Under the pieces are notes generated by a model. It was given only the letters and a program-made list of their open reading frames with translations, was not told where the DNA came from and searched no databases. From the NCBI GenBank assembly GCA_003132205.1, contig PKWY01000047.1:106733-169061 (forward strand): a stretch of 62,329 bases of DNA, given 5' to 3'. Made by a program: the position numbers and the translations under genes. This document shows, in pieces, positions 54,029 to 62,329 of this stretch. The DNA comes from Acidimicrobiaceae bacterium. GTDB taxonomy: Bacteria; Actinomycetota; Acidimicrobiia; Acidimicrobiales; RAAP-2. Every line of letters begins with the position of its first letter. Positions within the stretch are counted from its first letter, which is position 1.

Positions 54029-55392
54029 CATTCCTCCGTTGCTATGAAAACATTCTTCTCTTCACTGAAACCCAAAAGGGCGTCGGGTCCGAGCTCACGT
54101 CCGATACCGGACTGCTTGAACCCGCCAAACGGCGTCGAATAGCGCACCGACGAGTTCGAGTTCACCGAGAGCGCCCCGGTCTCGACGCCACGAGCCACCC
54201 GAAGGGCCCGCCCCGTGTCGCGGGTCCAGATGGATCCCGAAAGCCCGTAGGGGCTGTCGTTCGCGATGCGAACCGCCTCGGCCTCGCCGCTGAACCTCAC
54301 GACGGACACGACCGGCCCGAAGATCTCCTCGTTGAACGCCCGGCTCGAAAGGTCGGGCGTCTCGAGCACGGTGGGCGCGAACCAGTAGCCGGGGCCCTCC
54401 GGCGCGCTTCCGCGGAACGCGACGTTGGACTCTTCCACGTACGACGCGACGCTCTCGCGCTGGGCCGCGGTGATGAGCGGGCCCATCTCGCTCGCCTCGT
54501 CGGCGGGGTTCAGGACCTTCACGCCCCTGACCGCCATTTCGAAGAGCTCCATGAAGCGGTCGTAGGCGGTGTCCTCCACCAGGATCCTCGACCGGGCGCA
54601 GCAGTCCTGGCCGGCGTTGTCGAACACCGCGTAGGGGGCGCTCGCGGCGGCCCTTTCGAGATCAGCGTCGGCGAAGACGATGTTCGCGCTCTTGCCGCCG
54701 AGTTCCAGGGTAACGCGCTTCACCTGATCCGCGCAGCCCGCCATGATCTTTCGCCCCGCGGCGTTGGAGCCGGTGAAGCAGACCTTGCGAACCGATTCGT
54801 GCGTCACGAACCGGTAACCGACCGACGATCCATCCCCGGTGATCACCTGGAAGACGTTCTCGGGGATGCCGGCCTCGAGCGCCAGTTCCGCGAGTCGAAT
54901 GGCGGTGAGGGGCGTGAGAGTCGCGGGCTTCAGGACGACGGTATTGCCCGCGGCGAGGGCCGGACCCAAGCCCCACCCCGCGATGGGCATGGGGAAGTTC
55001 CAGGGAGCGATGATCCCGACCACGCCCAACGGCTCGTAGAACGTGATGTCGACGCCGCCGGCGACTGGAATCTGGCGCCCCGAGTGTCGCTCGGGTGCAC
55101 CGGAGTAGTAGTTGAGGACGTCACGGACGTTGCCCGCTTCCCAGCGTGCGTTGCCAATCGTGTGCCCGGAGTTCGCCACCTCGAGCTGGGCCAACTCCTC
55201 GAGGTGCGAGTCCACGACCGCGGCGAAACGCCGCAGCAGTCGGGCCCGGTCGGCGGGGGTCACCGCCCGCCACGCACCCGCGGCCTTCGCGGAACGCTCA
55301 ATCGCCTGGTCGGTCTGCTCGAGGCTGAGCATCTCCACCGTCCCGATCGACTTCTCGGTCGACGGGTTGATGATCGAAAAAGTCCTGCTCAT
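54028..55392 (-). CDS. Aldehyde dehydrogenase (PuuC/GabD-like)
   Basis: 454 residues. NAD-binding APWNFPMPIAGWGLGPALAA, FTGSNAAGRKIMAG, the catalytic Glu in LELGGKSANIVF and Cys in NAGQDCCARSRI (about 264). Coupled to the GS-like gene by an ATGA overlap and to the SDR at its stop. In such operons it oxidises the aldehyde of a gamma-glutamylated amine. Confidence 0.92.
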   Translation of the reverse strand: MSRTFSIINPSTEKSIGTVEMLSLEQTDQAIERSAKAAGAWRAVTPADRARLLRRFAAVVDSHLEELAQLEVANSGHTIGNARWEAGNVRDVLNYYSGAPERHSGRQIPVAGGVDITFYEPLGVVGIIAPWNFPMPIAGWGLGPALAAGNTVVLKPATLTPLTAIRLAELALEAGIPENVFQVITGDGSSVGYRFVTHESVRKVCFTGSNAAGRKIMAGCADQVKRVTLELGGKSANIVFADADLERAAASAPYAVFDNAGQDCCARSRILVEDTAYDRFMELFEMAVRGVKVLNPADEASEMGPLITAAQRESVASYVEESNVAFRGSAPEGPGYWFAPTVLETPDLSSRAFNEEIFGPVVSVVRFSGEAEAVRIANDSPYGLSGSIWTRDTGRALRVARGVETGALSVNSNSSVRYSTPFGGFKQSGIGRELGPDALLGFSEEKNVFIATEE

Positions 55393-56756
55393 AGTCTTTC
55401 AAACCCTCGGTAGCGTTCCCAGTCAGTCACCGCAGCGGCGTACGTGTCGACTTCAACGTGGCCCGCGTGCACGTAGTGATCGACGACCTCGTCGCCGAAT
55501 GCGTCGCGCGCGACCTGACTAGCGTCAAACAGGGCCACCGCTTCCCGGAGATTCGTCGGAACGCGTGGGGCGTCGGCGACGTAGGCGTTGCCGGCGAAGG
55601 CGGGCGCGAGAGGAAGGGACTCCTCGACGCCGCGCAAGCCCGCCGCGACGAGAGCCGAGACGGCGAGGTACTGGTTGACGTCGCCACCGGGTATGCGGCA
55701 CTCCACGCGTATCGATGAACCATGACCGACGACCCTGAATGCACAGGTGCGGTTGTCGATCCCCCAGAGCAGTGCCGTCGGCGCGAAGGATCCAGCGACG
55801 AAGCGCTTGTAACTGTTGATGTTCGGCGCGAGGAACAAGGAGAGCTCGCGCGAGTACGCGAGCTGACCAGCGAGGAAGTGCTCGAAGACCTCAGAGAATC
55901 CGTGGGGACCGTCGCCGGCGAAGACCGGCTTGTTGTCTTCGTCGCGAAGCGAGAGGTGGATGTGGCAGGAGTTGCCCTCGCGCTCGTCGAACTTCGCCAT
56001 GAACGTGAGACTGCATCCTTCTTGTGCGGCGATCTCCTTCGCGCCGAGCTTGAACAGTCCGTGCTCGTCGCACTTGTCGACGAGCGTGTGGTACTTGAAG
56101 GCGATTTCGTGCTGGCCGAAGTTGCACTCGCCCTTGACGGACTCGACAACCATGCCGGCGCCGCGCATCGAGCGTCGGATGCGACCGAGCAGGGGCTCGA
56201 CGCGTGAAGTCCCCATCAGCGAGTAGTCCACGTTGTACTGGTTCGCGGGCGTCAGATTGCGGTAGCCCGCGTTCCACGCCTGTTCGTACGTGTCGTTGAA
56301 GACGATGAACTCGAGTTCCGTGCCGGTGAGTCCCGACCAGCCGCGTTCGGCGAGCCGGGAGACCTGTTGCTGGAGGATCTGGCGGGGCGAAGGCGCCACC
56401 GGTTCGCCGACCACCGTTTCGACATCGGCGAAGATGACCACGGTCTTCTCGTGCCACGGGACCATTCGGATGGTGGAGAAATCAGACTTGAAGGCGAGGT
56501 CACCGTAGCCCCGGTCCCATGACGTGAGGGCGAAGCCGTCGACGGTGCGCATGTCGACGTCAGACGCGAGCAAGTAGCTGCAGCCCTCCACCGGCGCGTC
56601 GCCGATCTCATCGGCGAAATACGTCGCGTCCAGTCGCTTTCCTTGCAGTCGTCCCTGCATGTCGGTGATGGCGAGAATCACCGTATCAATTGCACCGCTC
56701 TCGATCCGTCCAAGGAGTTCGTCGCGCGTCAGGCGACCGGGGGTTAGTGACTGCAC
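55389..56756 (-). CDS. Glutamine synthetase-like gamma-glutamyl-amine ligase
   Basis: 455 residues of the GS fold, PuuA/GlnA-like rather than housekeeping GlnA: GTELEFIVFND, GECNFGQHEIAF, NSCHIHLSL, ALLWGIDNRTCAFRVVGHG, VECRIPGGDVNQYLAVSALV. Members of this branch ligate glutamate to putrescine, ethanolamine, isopropylamine or other amines. Absence of an adjacent amine oxidase (PuuB) and the presence of two SDR genes favour an amino alcohol over putrescine. First gene of the operon; promoter is in the 450-base divergent region. Confidence 0.85.
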   Translation of the reverse strand: MQSLTPGRLTRDELLGRIESGAIDTVILAITDMQGRLQGKRLDATYFADEIGDAPVEGCSYLLASDVDMRTVDGFALTSWDRGYGDLAFKSDFSTIRMVPWHEKTVVIFADVETVVGEPVAPSPRQILQQQVSRLAERGWSGLTGTELEFIVFNDTYEQAWNAGYRNLTPANQYNVDYSLMGTSRVEPLLGRIRRSMRGAGMVVESVKGECNFGQHEIAFKYHTLVDKCDEHGLFKLGAKEIAAQEGCSLTFMAKFDEREGNSCHIHLSLRDEDNKPVFAGDGPHGFSEVFEHFLAGQLAYSRELSLFLAPNINSYKRFVAGSFAPTALLWGIDNRTCAFRVVGHGSSIRVECRIPGGDVNQYLAVSALVAAGLRGVEESLPLAPAFAGNAYVADAPRVPTNLREAVALFDASQVARDAFGDEVVDHYVHAGHVEVDTYAAAVTDWERYRGFERL

Positions 56757-57203
56757 TCGATGCTCCTCAAGGTTTGACTGCCGCGATTAGTAACTCTCGG
56801 AACTCAACTTATCTAAAACCGCGCCCGCGGTCTTTCGACGCAACTGGCCGCGTGTCGTCGAACCGGACAGTTCAGAATCAGCCTTGCCACGACGCTCCGC
56901 TGAAAGCTTTCTTACCCCTCTCGCCAATGACCCGTGGTCCAGGGTCAAGTACTACTGCGCGGTAAGTGACGACTGGATCGATCCAGGCACCGAGACTCCA
57001 TCCCCCGTATTCAAGGAGGAGATCGCAACGTGGTTCGCCGTGGCTGCTGAGCGGCGGCTCGCAGCTGTGCTGCGCGATGCCGTCGCGGAATCCATCCGCG
57101 TTTCAAATCGAAACTTAATAAGAATGATGCCGCTTTCGAGCACTCCAAACGTTTGACATGGTCCCGCGCAACGTGAATACTGGTCAAAACTCTGAGGGGA
57201 CTG
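56757..57203. other. Divergent control region between GS-like and SDR/permease operons
   Basis: 447 bases with no gene I can support; a plus-strand frame (56884-57156) and its antisense shadow show no recognisable domain or ribosome site. It should hold promoters for both operons, so a shared regulator site is likely here, but I could not identify one. Confidence 0.5.
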
Positions 57204-57977
57204 GTGAAGATGGGCGGTCGGATTGCCGACAAGGTCTGCGTAGTCACCGGAGCCGGCTCGGGCATCGGACGCGCCACGGCCATCAGGCTTGCCGAAGAGG
57301 GCGGCCGGGTTCTCTGCGCTGATATCGACTTCGCGAGCGCCACCGAGACGGCCCGGCTGGCCGGGACCATCGGCGGTGTGGCCAGCGCTCGAGAGGTCGA
57401 CGTCAGCGATCCGAGGGCGGTCGACGCCATGATCGCTGACGCCGTCGAACGATTCGGGCGCCTCGACGTCCTCGTGAACAATGCGGGAGTCAACATCCCC
57501 GGCGTGCTGCACGAGGTGACCGACGAGGTGATCGACCGGACCCTGGCCGTCAACGTCAAGGGCCAGATCTACGGTTGCCGGGCGGCCATCCCCCACATGC
57601 TCGCGGGCGGCGGCGGCTCGATCATCAACATCTCGAGCGTCAACGGCATCGTCTCGGAGCCGTACCTCGCGGTCTACTCCGCGTCGAAGGGTGCCTCGGT
57701 CATGCTGACCAAGGGGGTCGCGCTCGACTACGCCAAGCGGGGAATCCGCTGCAACGTGATCTGCCCGGGTTGGGTGGATACCCCGATCAACTACGCCCAC
57801 GCCGAGATGCTCGGCGGCCTGGCCCACGTCTACGAGACGATCGACTCCTTCCAGCCGATCGGCCGGCCCGGTGAGCCGCGCGAAATTGCGCACGTCGTCC
57901 TCTTTCTCGCCTCGGACGAGGCGAGTTTCATGACCGGGAGCATCGTCCCGGTCGATGGGGGGATGACCTCGCAGTAG
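57204..57977 (+). CDS. SDR-family oxidoreductase (permease operon)
   Basis: 257 residues. TGAGSGIGRAT loop, Asp after beta 2 (LCADID) suggesting NAD, NNAGVN, SSVNG, YSASK (near 157), C-terminal VPVDGG. GAGGGGA precedes GTG 57204; ATG 57210 is an alternative. Followed 74 bases later by the APC permease in the same direction. Distinct in sequence from the SDR of the opposing operon, so two different oxidations are possible. Confidence 0.87.
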   Translation: MKMGGRIADKVCVVTGAGSGIGRATAIRLAEEGGRVLCADIDFASATETARLAGTIGGVASAREVDVSDPRAVDAMIADAVERFGRLDVLVNNAGVNIPGVLHEVTDEVIDRTLAVNVKGQIYGCRAAIPHMLAGGGGSIINISSVNGIVSEPYLAVYSASKGASVMLTKGVALDYAKRGIRCNVICPGWVDTPINYAHAEMLGGLAHVYETIDSFQPIGRPGEPREIAHVVLFLASDEASFMTGSIVPVDGGMTSQ

Positions 57978-58051
57978 CGCAGTCGCGAGGTCGTATCCAA
58001 GATCAGCGCAGTTGAGAAGAAGCGACCCCGGTCGCAAAGGAGAAGAAGAAT

Positions 58052-59710
58052 ATGAGCATCCAACCACCGCAGGGTGGAGTCGAGACAGTGAGCGACGAAG
58101 CCAAGCTCCATCAACTTGGCTACGCGCAGGAGCTTCGCCGTGGCATGTCCGGCTTCTCCAACTTCGCCGTTTCGTTCACTATCATCTCCATCCTCTCGGG
58201 TTGCCTGACCCTCTTCGCCTTCGGTATGAACACCGGGGGTCCGATGACGATGATCTGGGGCTGGCTCCTCGTCGGGGTCTTCGTGATCCTGGTCGGACTC
58301 GGCATGGCCGAGGTCTGTTCGAGTTATCCGACCGCCGGTGGCCTCTACTACTGGTCAGCCAAACTGGCGGCCAAGAACAGCGCGCTGTGGTCCTGGTTCA
58401 CCGGCTGGTTCAACCTGCTCGGCCAAGTCGCCGTCACCGCGGGCATCGACTTCGGCTGCGCCTTGTTCATCGAGGGTTTCCTCCAGTACTCGGGCGCGCT
58501 CTCACCAAACGTGGCTTTTCGCACCGTCCAGCACGAGGTGGTACTGATCACCCTCGTCCTGCTCGTGGTACACGGCCTGCTCAACTCGTTCGGCGTCAAC
58601 CTGGTCGCGAAGCTGGCCGACATCAGCGTCTGGTGGCACCTCGTTGGCGTCGCCATCATCGTGGTCGTCCTCGCCGTCGTGCCGTCGCACCACTCGAGCG
58701 CCTCGTTCGTCTTTACGCACTTCGTGAACAACACCGGATTCGGCATCCCGATCTACGTCTTCCTGATCGGCCTGCTCACCGCGCAGTACACGCTGACCGG
58801 CTACGACGCCTCGGCGCACATGACCGAGGAGACCCACAAGGCCGAGACCGCAGGGCCCAAGGGCATCGTGATGTCCATCGTCGTCTCGATCATCGCCGGA
58901 TGGATCCTGATCGTCGGTGTCAGCTTCGCAATCCAACCGGGCAAGTACACGACCGAGGCTGGAGCTCTCGTCGCACCTGGGCAGATCTTCATTGACGCCC
59001 TGGGCAAGACCGGAGGCCTCTTCCTGTTGCTCATCGCCATCGTCGCGCAGTTCTTCTGCGGCATGTCGAGCGTCACCGCGAACTCGCGAATGATCTACGC
59101 CTTCTCGCGCGACGGTGCCATCCCGGGCCACGCCACCTGGCACAAGATCAATCCGCGCACCCGGACACCGACGAACGCCATCTGGTTCGCGGCGCTCGGC
59201 GCCTTCATCCTGGTCATCCCGTACTGGTTCAACACCGCGGCCTACGCGGCGGTTACCTCGATCGCGGTGATCGGGCTCTACATCGCCTACGTCATCCCGG
59301 TCTTCCTGAGGGTGCGGGCCGGAAAGAACTTCCAGGCTGGTCCTTGGAACCTGGGCAAGTGGGGCGTCCTCAACGGGACGATCGCGACGATCTGGACGGT
59401 CTTCATCTGCATCCTCCTGCTCCTGCCGCAGTTGAACCCGATAACGGCGATGAACTTCAACTACGCGCCCCTTGCGGTGTTGGCGGTCATTGGCTTCGCC
59501 ACGATCTACTGGCTCGCGAGTGCGCGCAAGTGGTTCACCGGTCCGAAGGTCCAGGGCTCGCCCGCAGAGCTGGCTGCCATCGAGCGCGAACTCAACCTCG
59601 AAGAGGTCGAGGCCGAAGAGCACCTCGAGGAACTGCTGCACCACCCCATCGAGACGATCGAGCACGATCTCCACGAACACGGGGAGCACGACGGCCACAG
59701 CCACGAATAA
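58052..59710 (+). CDS. APC-superfamily amino acid/amine permease with His/Glu-rich tail
   Basis: 552 residues with about 12 hydrophobic segments: LSGCLTLFAFGMNTGGPMTM, YPTAGGLYYWSAKLA, GYDASAHMTEETHKAE in TM6 region, as in GABA/choline-type permeases of the AAT/ACT groups. The last ~45 residues are cytoplasmic and rich in Glu and His (EHDLHEHGEHDGHSHE), a possible metal-binding tail. GGAGAAG precedes the ATG. Probably imports the amine processed by the opposite operon. Confidence 0.88.
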   Translation: MSIQPPQGGVETVSDEAKLHQLGYAQELRRGMSGFSNFAVSFTIISILSGCLTLFAFGMNTGGPMTMIWGWLLVGVFVILVGLGMAEVCSSYPTAGGLYYWSAKLAAKNSALWSWFTGWFNLLGQVAVTAGIDFGCALFIEGFLQYSGALSPNVAFRTVQHEVVLITLVLLVVHGLLNSFGVNLVAKLADISVWWHLVGVAIIVVVLAVVPSHHSSASFVFTHFVNNTGFGIPIYVFLIGLLTAQYTLTGYDASAHMTEETHKAETAGPKGIVMSIVVSIIAGWILIVGVSFAIQPGKYTTEAGALVAPGQIFIDALGKTGGLFLLLIAIVAQFFCGMSSVTANSRMIYAFSRDGAIPGHATWHKINPRTRTPTNAIWFAALGAFILVIPYWFNTAAYAAVTSIAVIGLYIAYVIPVFLRVRAGKNFQAGPWNLGKWGVLNGTIATIWTVFICILLLLPQLNPITAMNFNYAPLAVLAVIGFATIYWLASARKWFTGPKVQGSPAELAAIERELNLEEVEAEEHLEELLHHPIETIEHDLHEHGEHDGHSHE

Positions 59711-59732
59711 CGAATACGTAGCCAAACCTGAC

Positions 59733-59771
59733 CTGCAGAGGCGGGATCCACTTCGGATCCCGCCTCTGCAG
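59733..59771. terminator. 17-bp perfect stem-loop between convergent genes
   Basis: 59733-59749 and 59755-59771 are exact complements (17 bp) around ACTTC, 22 bases after the permease stop and 110 before the convergent mca stop. Strong terminator-like hairpin. Confidence 0.75.
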
Positions 59772-59881
59772 CGACTCTGGCTCTTTCTGGTCCCGCGCCA
59801 GCTCGAGGATGGAATGATCTTCAATCCCCCGAGGGTCCGCTGGGGACAACCCTCGCCGTTCGGTCCCGACCTTGGCGGTCC

Positions 59882-60739
59882 CTAGCGATAGCCGGCGAAG
59901 ATGTCGGTGACCGCGCCCTCGAGATTCTCGGGATTCGTCACCCGCACAAACCATTCGTGGCCCATGGCCTGCTTGAACTCGGCACGGTCCATCTTCATCC
60001 AAAACGAATCGCCGATCTGAGACTGGTGGGCGGCGAGCGCGTCGTACTTGGCGTCAGAGACGTCGGCGACGTCAATGATCGCCGCGATCTCCTCATCGGG
60101 GGTACCCATGATGATCTCCTCGCGAGCGCTCGGCTCGTCGAGGGTTCGCGTGATGCCCTTCGCCTCGTCGGCCTCGCGCTGCTCGCGTTCCTCCTGCTCC
60201 CAACGCGCGCGATAGCGCGCCATGACCGAATTAGGAATTGCGTTGTAGTACAGGGTTGGCTCGTAGTCGATCATGTCGAGCGCCGCCAACGTGATCCGGT
60301 TGGCCTGGATGTGGTCGGGATGCCCGTAGAAGCCGACCTCGTTGTACGTCATGATCACCTGGGGACGCTCTTCGAGAAGGATCTTGGCGAGCTTCGCGGC
60401 GGCGTCTTTGACCGGCGTCGCCCAAAAGGATTCGGGGTCCTCGTTCTGCGGCCAGCCGATCATTCCCGAATCACGGTAGCCCAGGCGAACGAGGCGGCTG
60501 ATGCCCAGGACCTCGACCGCGCGGTCGAGCTCGACGGCGCGTAGTTTCGCCACTTCGTCGCCGTCGTGGTGGTCGGCGTCGGGCTTGGCGCCATCGAGCG
60601 CGTCGCCGCACTCGCCGTTCGTGCAGGTCACGAGCACCGTGCGCATGCCCTGGTTCGCGAGAAGGCGAAAGAGCCCGCCGGTGGAGCTCGCCTCGTCATC
60701 GGGGTGGGCGTGCACGGCGAGGAACGTCAGTTGCGGCAT
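59882..60739 (-). CDS. LmbE/PIG-L deacetylase, mycothiol S-conjugate amidase-like
   Basis: 285 residues. Zinc motif HAHPDDEASSTGG at the N-terminus and HPDH (GFYGHPDHIQANR), VLVTCTNGECGD. C-terminal region (IGDSFWMKMDRAEFKQAMGH) is of the Mca/MshB type. Mca cleaves mycothiol adducts; MshB makes the thiol's GlcN-inositol core. The Lys that marks Mca after HPDDESS is absent, so the exact member is open. It starts directly after its paralogue's stop. Confidence 0.85.
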   Translation of the reverse strand: MPQLTFLAVHAHPDDEASSTGGLFRLLANQGMRTVLVTCTNGECGDALDGAKPDADHHDGDEVAKLRAVELDRAVEVLGISRLVRLGYRDSGMIGWPQNEDPESFWATPVKDAAAKLAKILLEERPQVIMTYNEVGFYGHPDHIQANRITLAALDMIDYEPTLYYNAIPNSVMARYRARWEQEEREQREADEAKGITRTLDEPSAREEIIMGTPDEEIAAIIDVADVSDAKYDALAAHQSQIGDSFWMKMDRAEFKQAMGHEWFVRVTNPENLEGAVTDIFAGYR

Positions 60740-61552
60740 TTACAGTCCTCCAAAGAGATCGGCTTCGTCACCGCTCGGCGCGCGGCGACTCCAGGCACGC
60801 TGGTAGTACTCGGTGCCGAACAACATCGTAAAGAGCTTGCGCGACATCGTGACCAGATCGGCGTTGTCGATCTGGGACTCGTGCGCCGCAATCGCCTCCT
60901 GCTTGCGCCTCGAGTACTTCGTCACGTCCATGATCGTCGCGACCAGCTCGTCGGGGGTGCCCGGCGCGGCGTCGACGACCCAGGCCGGCAGAAAGATGCC
61001 CTGCTCCTTGGCGTCGTCCGTGAAGCGCTGGAGCACGCCCTGGGGCACGACCGGGTAGTAGAGGCGCTGCGCCGCGGAACTCATCTCGATGGCCCGACGG
61101 GTCAACCGGTTCGCCATGATGTGATCGGGGTGACCGTAGAAGCCGTTCTCGTCGTAGGTGACGATCACCGATCCACTGACCTCGTCGAAGAGGGCCGCGA
61201 GCGTCCGCGCGGCCTTCTCGACGTCGAGCTTCATGAACGCACCGGGTTCGTCGTTCTGGCGCCACCCGGTCATTCCCGAATCGTTGTAGCCGAGGGTGAC
61301 CACGCGATTGAATCCGATCAGCTTCGCCGCGCGTTGGAGCTCGCCCGCGCGGGTCGACGTGGTCACTTCGACGTCGTGGCGGCGGTGGGAACCGGGACGC
61401 CTCTTGTGGTCGATACCGAGCCCGCCGTTGGTGCAGGTGACGAGCACGACGTCGTAGCCCAATGAGCCGTAGTGCGCGCATATCCCCGCGGTGAAGAGCG
61501 ACTCGTCGTCGGGGTGCGCGTGGACGCAGACCAGGGATCCGGGGGACTTCAT
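60740..61552 (-). CDS. LmbE/PIG-L deacetylase, mycothiol MshB/Mca-like (paralogue)
   Basis: 270 residues. HAHPDDESLFTAG, VLVTCTNGGLG and GFYGHPDHIMANRLTRR give the zinc site and fold. About 30-40% similar by eye to the downstream gene, with a different central loop. One may be MshB-like and the other Mca-like. ATG at 61550-61552. Its stop directly abuts the next start, and the NRAMP-type gene lies 10 bases upstream, so the three probably form one operon. Confidence 0.83.
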   Translation of the reverse strand: MKSPGSLVCVHAHPDDESLFTAGICAHYGSLGYDVVLVTCTNGGLGIDHKRRPGSHRRHDVEVTTSTRAGELQRAAKLIGFNRVVTLGYNDSGMTGWRQNDEPGAFMKLDVEKAARTLAALFDEVSGSVIVTYDENGFYGHPDHIMANRLTRRAIEMSSAAQRLYYPVVPQGVLQRFTDDAKEQGIFLPAWVVDAAPGTPDELVATIMDVTKYSRRKQEAIAAHESQIDNADLVTMSRKLFTMLFGTEYYQRAWSRRAPSGDEADLFGGL

Positions 61553-61562
61553 TCTGACGAGA

Positions 61563-62329
61563 CTACGAGGTCGCGAGCTGGATGATGCGAACGGCCAGCA
61601 GCGCACCAGCCACGAGCAGGTAGGTTCCGACGCAGCGCAACAGGATACGTCGGGCGTTCGACGTCGGAAGTGGCGCCAGCAACGTCAGTCGGGGGGTTCG
61701 CCAGTCCCGCTTGTCGATGCTGTACTCGACGGGCGCCGCGGCACGGCTCAGGCCGATGGGCAGACCAACGACGAGACCGACGCCGGCCAGGATGCCCAGG
61801 TACGTGAGCAGCTTCACCACGTTGATCGAGGTGAACAGCGTCGAGACCATCATCGTCACCGAGAGCACCACGAGCAGCGACACGATGATCGTCGCGACGA
61901 TGTTGAGCCATCGTCCGTTGACCCAAGGACCGAGAACCTCGCGGTCGTTGCAGAGCAGCAGCACGAAGATCGTCGTGCTCGGCAGCATCAGACCGCACAT
62001 GGCCTGCACGGCGAGCGTGATGAGCCCGAGCGGCGCCCCGGGGATCAAGGTCACCACGCCGGCGACGACGAGTAGTCCCGCAAACGCGCCGTAGAAACCC
62101 TTGGCTTCACGCAGTCGTGCGTTGAGCGACTGGCGTGACCCTGCGAGGTCACCCAGTGCGTAGGAACTGGCGAGCGTCACGGCCGCCGCGCCGATCACCG
62201 ACGCGTTCAGCAGCAGGATGGCGAACAGCGTGCCCGAGCCGTGGCCGACGAAGTGTCCGAGGCCCCGAGCGACGCCGAGGAGATCCGCATGGGCACCCCC
62301 GACGAGGAGATCGCGGCCGCGATCGACAT
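61563..62329 (-). CDS. NRAMP-family divalent metal transporter, C-terminal part
   Basis: The minus-strand frame is open to the window edge, so the N-terminus (with the DPGN motif) is missing; about 255 residues are visible. MCGLMLPSTTIFVLLLCNDREVLGPW matches the conserved TM10 region of NRAMP (MP...F...ND), with hydrophobic segments before and after. NRAMP proteins import Mn2+ or Fe2+ with protons; some homologues differ. No riboswitch region is visible since the start lies outside. Confidence 0.82.
   Translation of the reverse strand, partial: VDRGRDLLVGGAHADLLGVARGLGHFVGHGSGTLFAILLLNASVIGAAAVTLASSYALGDLAGSRQSLNARLREAKGFYGAFAGLLVVAGVVTLIPGAPLGLITLAVQAMCGLMLPSTTIFVLLLCNDREVLGPWVNGRWLNIVATIIVSLLVVLSVTMMVSTLFTSINVVKLLTYLGILAGVGLVVGLPIGLSRAAAPVEYSIDKRDWRTPRLTLLAPLPTSNARRILLRCVGTYLLVAGALLAVRIIQLATS

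Noticed and set aside
56884..57156. 90-residue plus-strand frame in the divergent GS/SDR region
   Set aside because: No ribosome site, no recognisable domain, and it would occupy the expected promoter.
1..62329. CRISPR arrays, rRNA genes, replication origin
   Set aside because: No regularly spaced repeats, no rRNA-like sequence and no DnaA-box cluster were seen on reading through the window.

Overview
The window is high-GC DNA with Actinomycetota codon use. Support for that assignment: two LmbE/PIG-L deacetylases of the mycothiol type, a neocarzinostatin-fold secreted protein, many GTG starts, and an EF-G-like FusA2-type GTPase. No rRNA or other taxonomic marker is present. A deep-branching, environmental actinobacterium (Acidimicrobiia-like) is a reasonable guess but is not proven here.

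Layout. (1) 1-13.4 kb: the end of a phosphate-uptake operon (possible pstC start, pstS), a previously easy-to-miss 56-residue zinc-ribbon protein, pfkA, tdk, TrmO-like methyltransferase, haloalkane dehalogenase, a large arylsulfatase, then a divergent cassette (ADP-ribosylglycohydrolase-fold hydrolase + PfkB kinase facing an NCS1 permease) that looks like salvage of a ribosylated base, an isochorismatase-fold hydrolase, and small secreted or membrane proteins. (2) 13.5-26 kb: neocarzinostatin-like protein, DHA2 and EamA transporters, a decayed DJ-1/PfpI gene, tryptophanase, MscL with a zinc-ribbon tail, FusA2-like GTPase, and a secreted GH3 glucosidase. (3) 26.3-37.7 kb: an accessory island beginning at tRNA-Arg(CCT), whose 3' end is tandemly duplicated. 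It holds two direct copies of a winged-helix-like gene module (second copy frameshifted) bracketing an ABC exporter, an AT-richer methyltransferase and two-domain glycosyltransferase, an IS110-family transposase preceded by a strongly structured leader (bridge-RNA candidate), a TnpB remnant, an SDR, a SnoaL-like protein and a decayed gene. (4) 37.7-47.2 kb: secreted inhibitor-like protein, BrkB-type membrane protein, ABC-F ATPase, then Fic/Doc and HicAB toxin-antitoxin pairs, each preceded by the same 23-bp element, nitronate monooxygenase and proline iminopeptidase. (5) 47.3-62.3 kb: MacB-type exporter, YchF, AhcY with a PLP cysteine synthase/CBS-like enzyme (homocysteine branch), a glutamine synthetase-like/ALDH/SDR operon divergent from SDR + APC permease (gamma-glutamylated amine or amino-alcohol catabolism is proposed), and an NRAMP-mca-mca operon running off the right edge.

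Strongest leads for new biology: the duplicated winged-helix module at the tRNA, the IS110 leader whose loop repeats 8 bases of the element's 3' flank, the shared 23-bp element upstream of two unrelated toxin-antitoxin pairs, and the two small-molecule cassettes (NCS1/ADP-ribosylglycohydrolase/PfkB and GS-like/ALDH/SDR/permease). No CRISPR array, rRNA or replication origin was seen.
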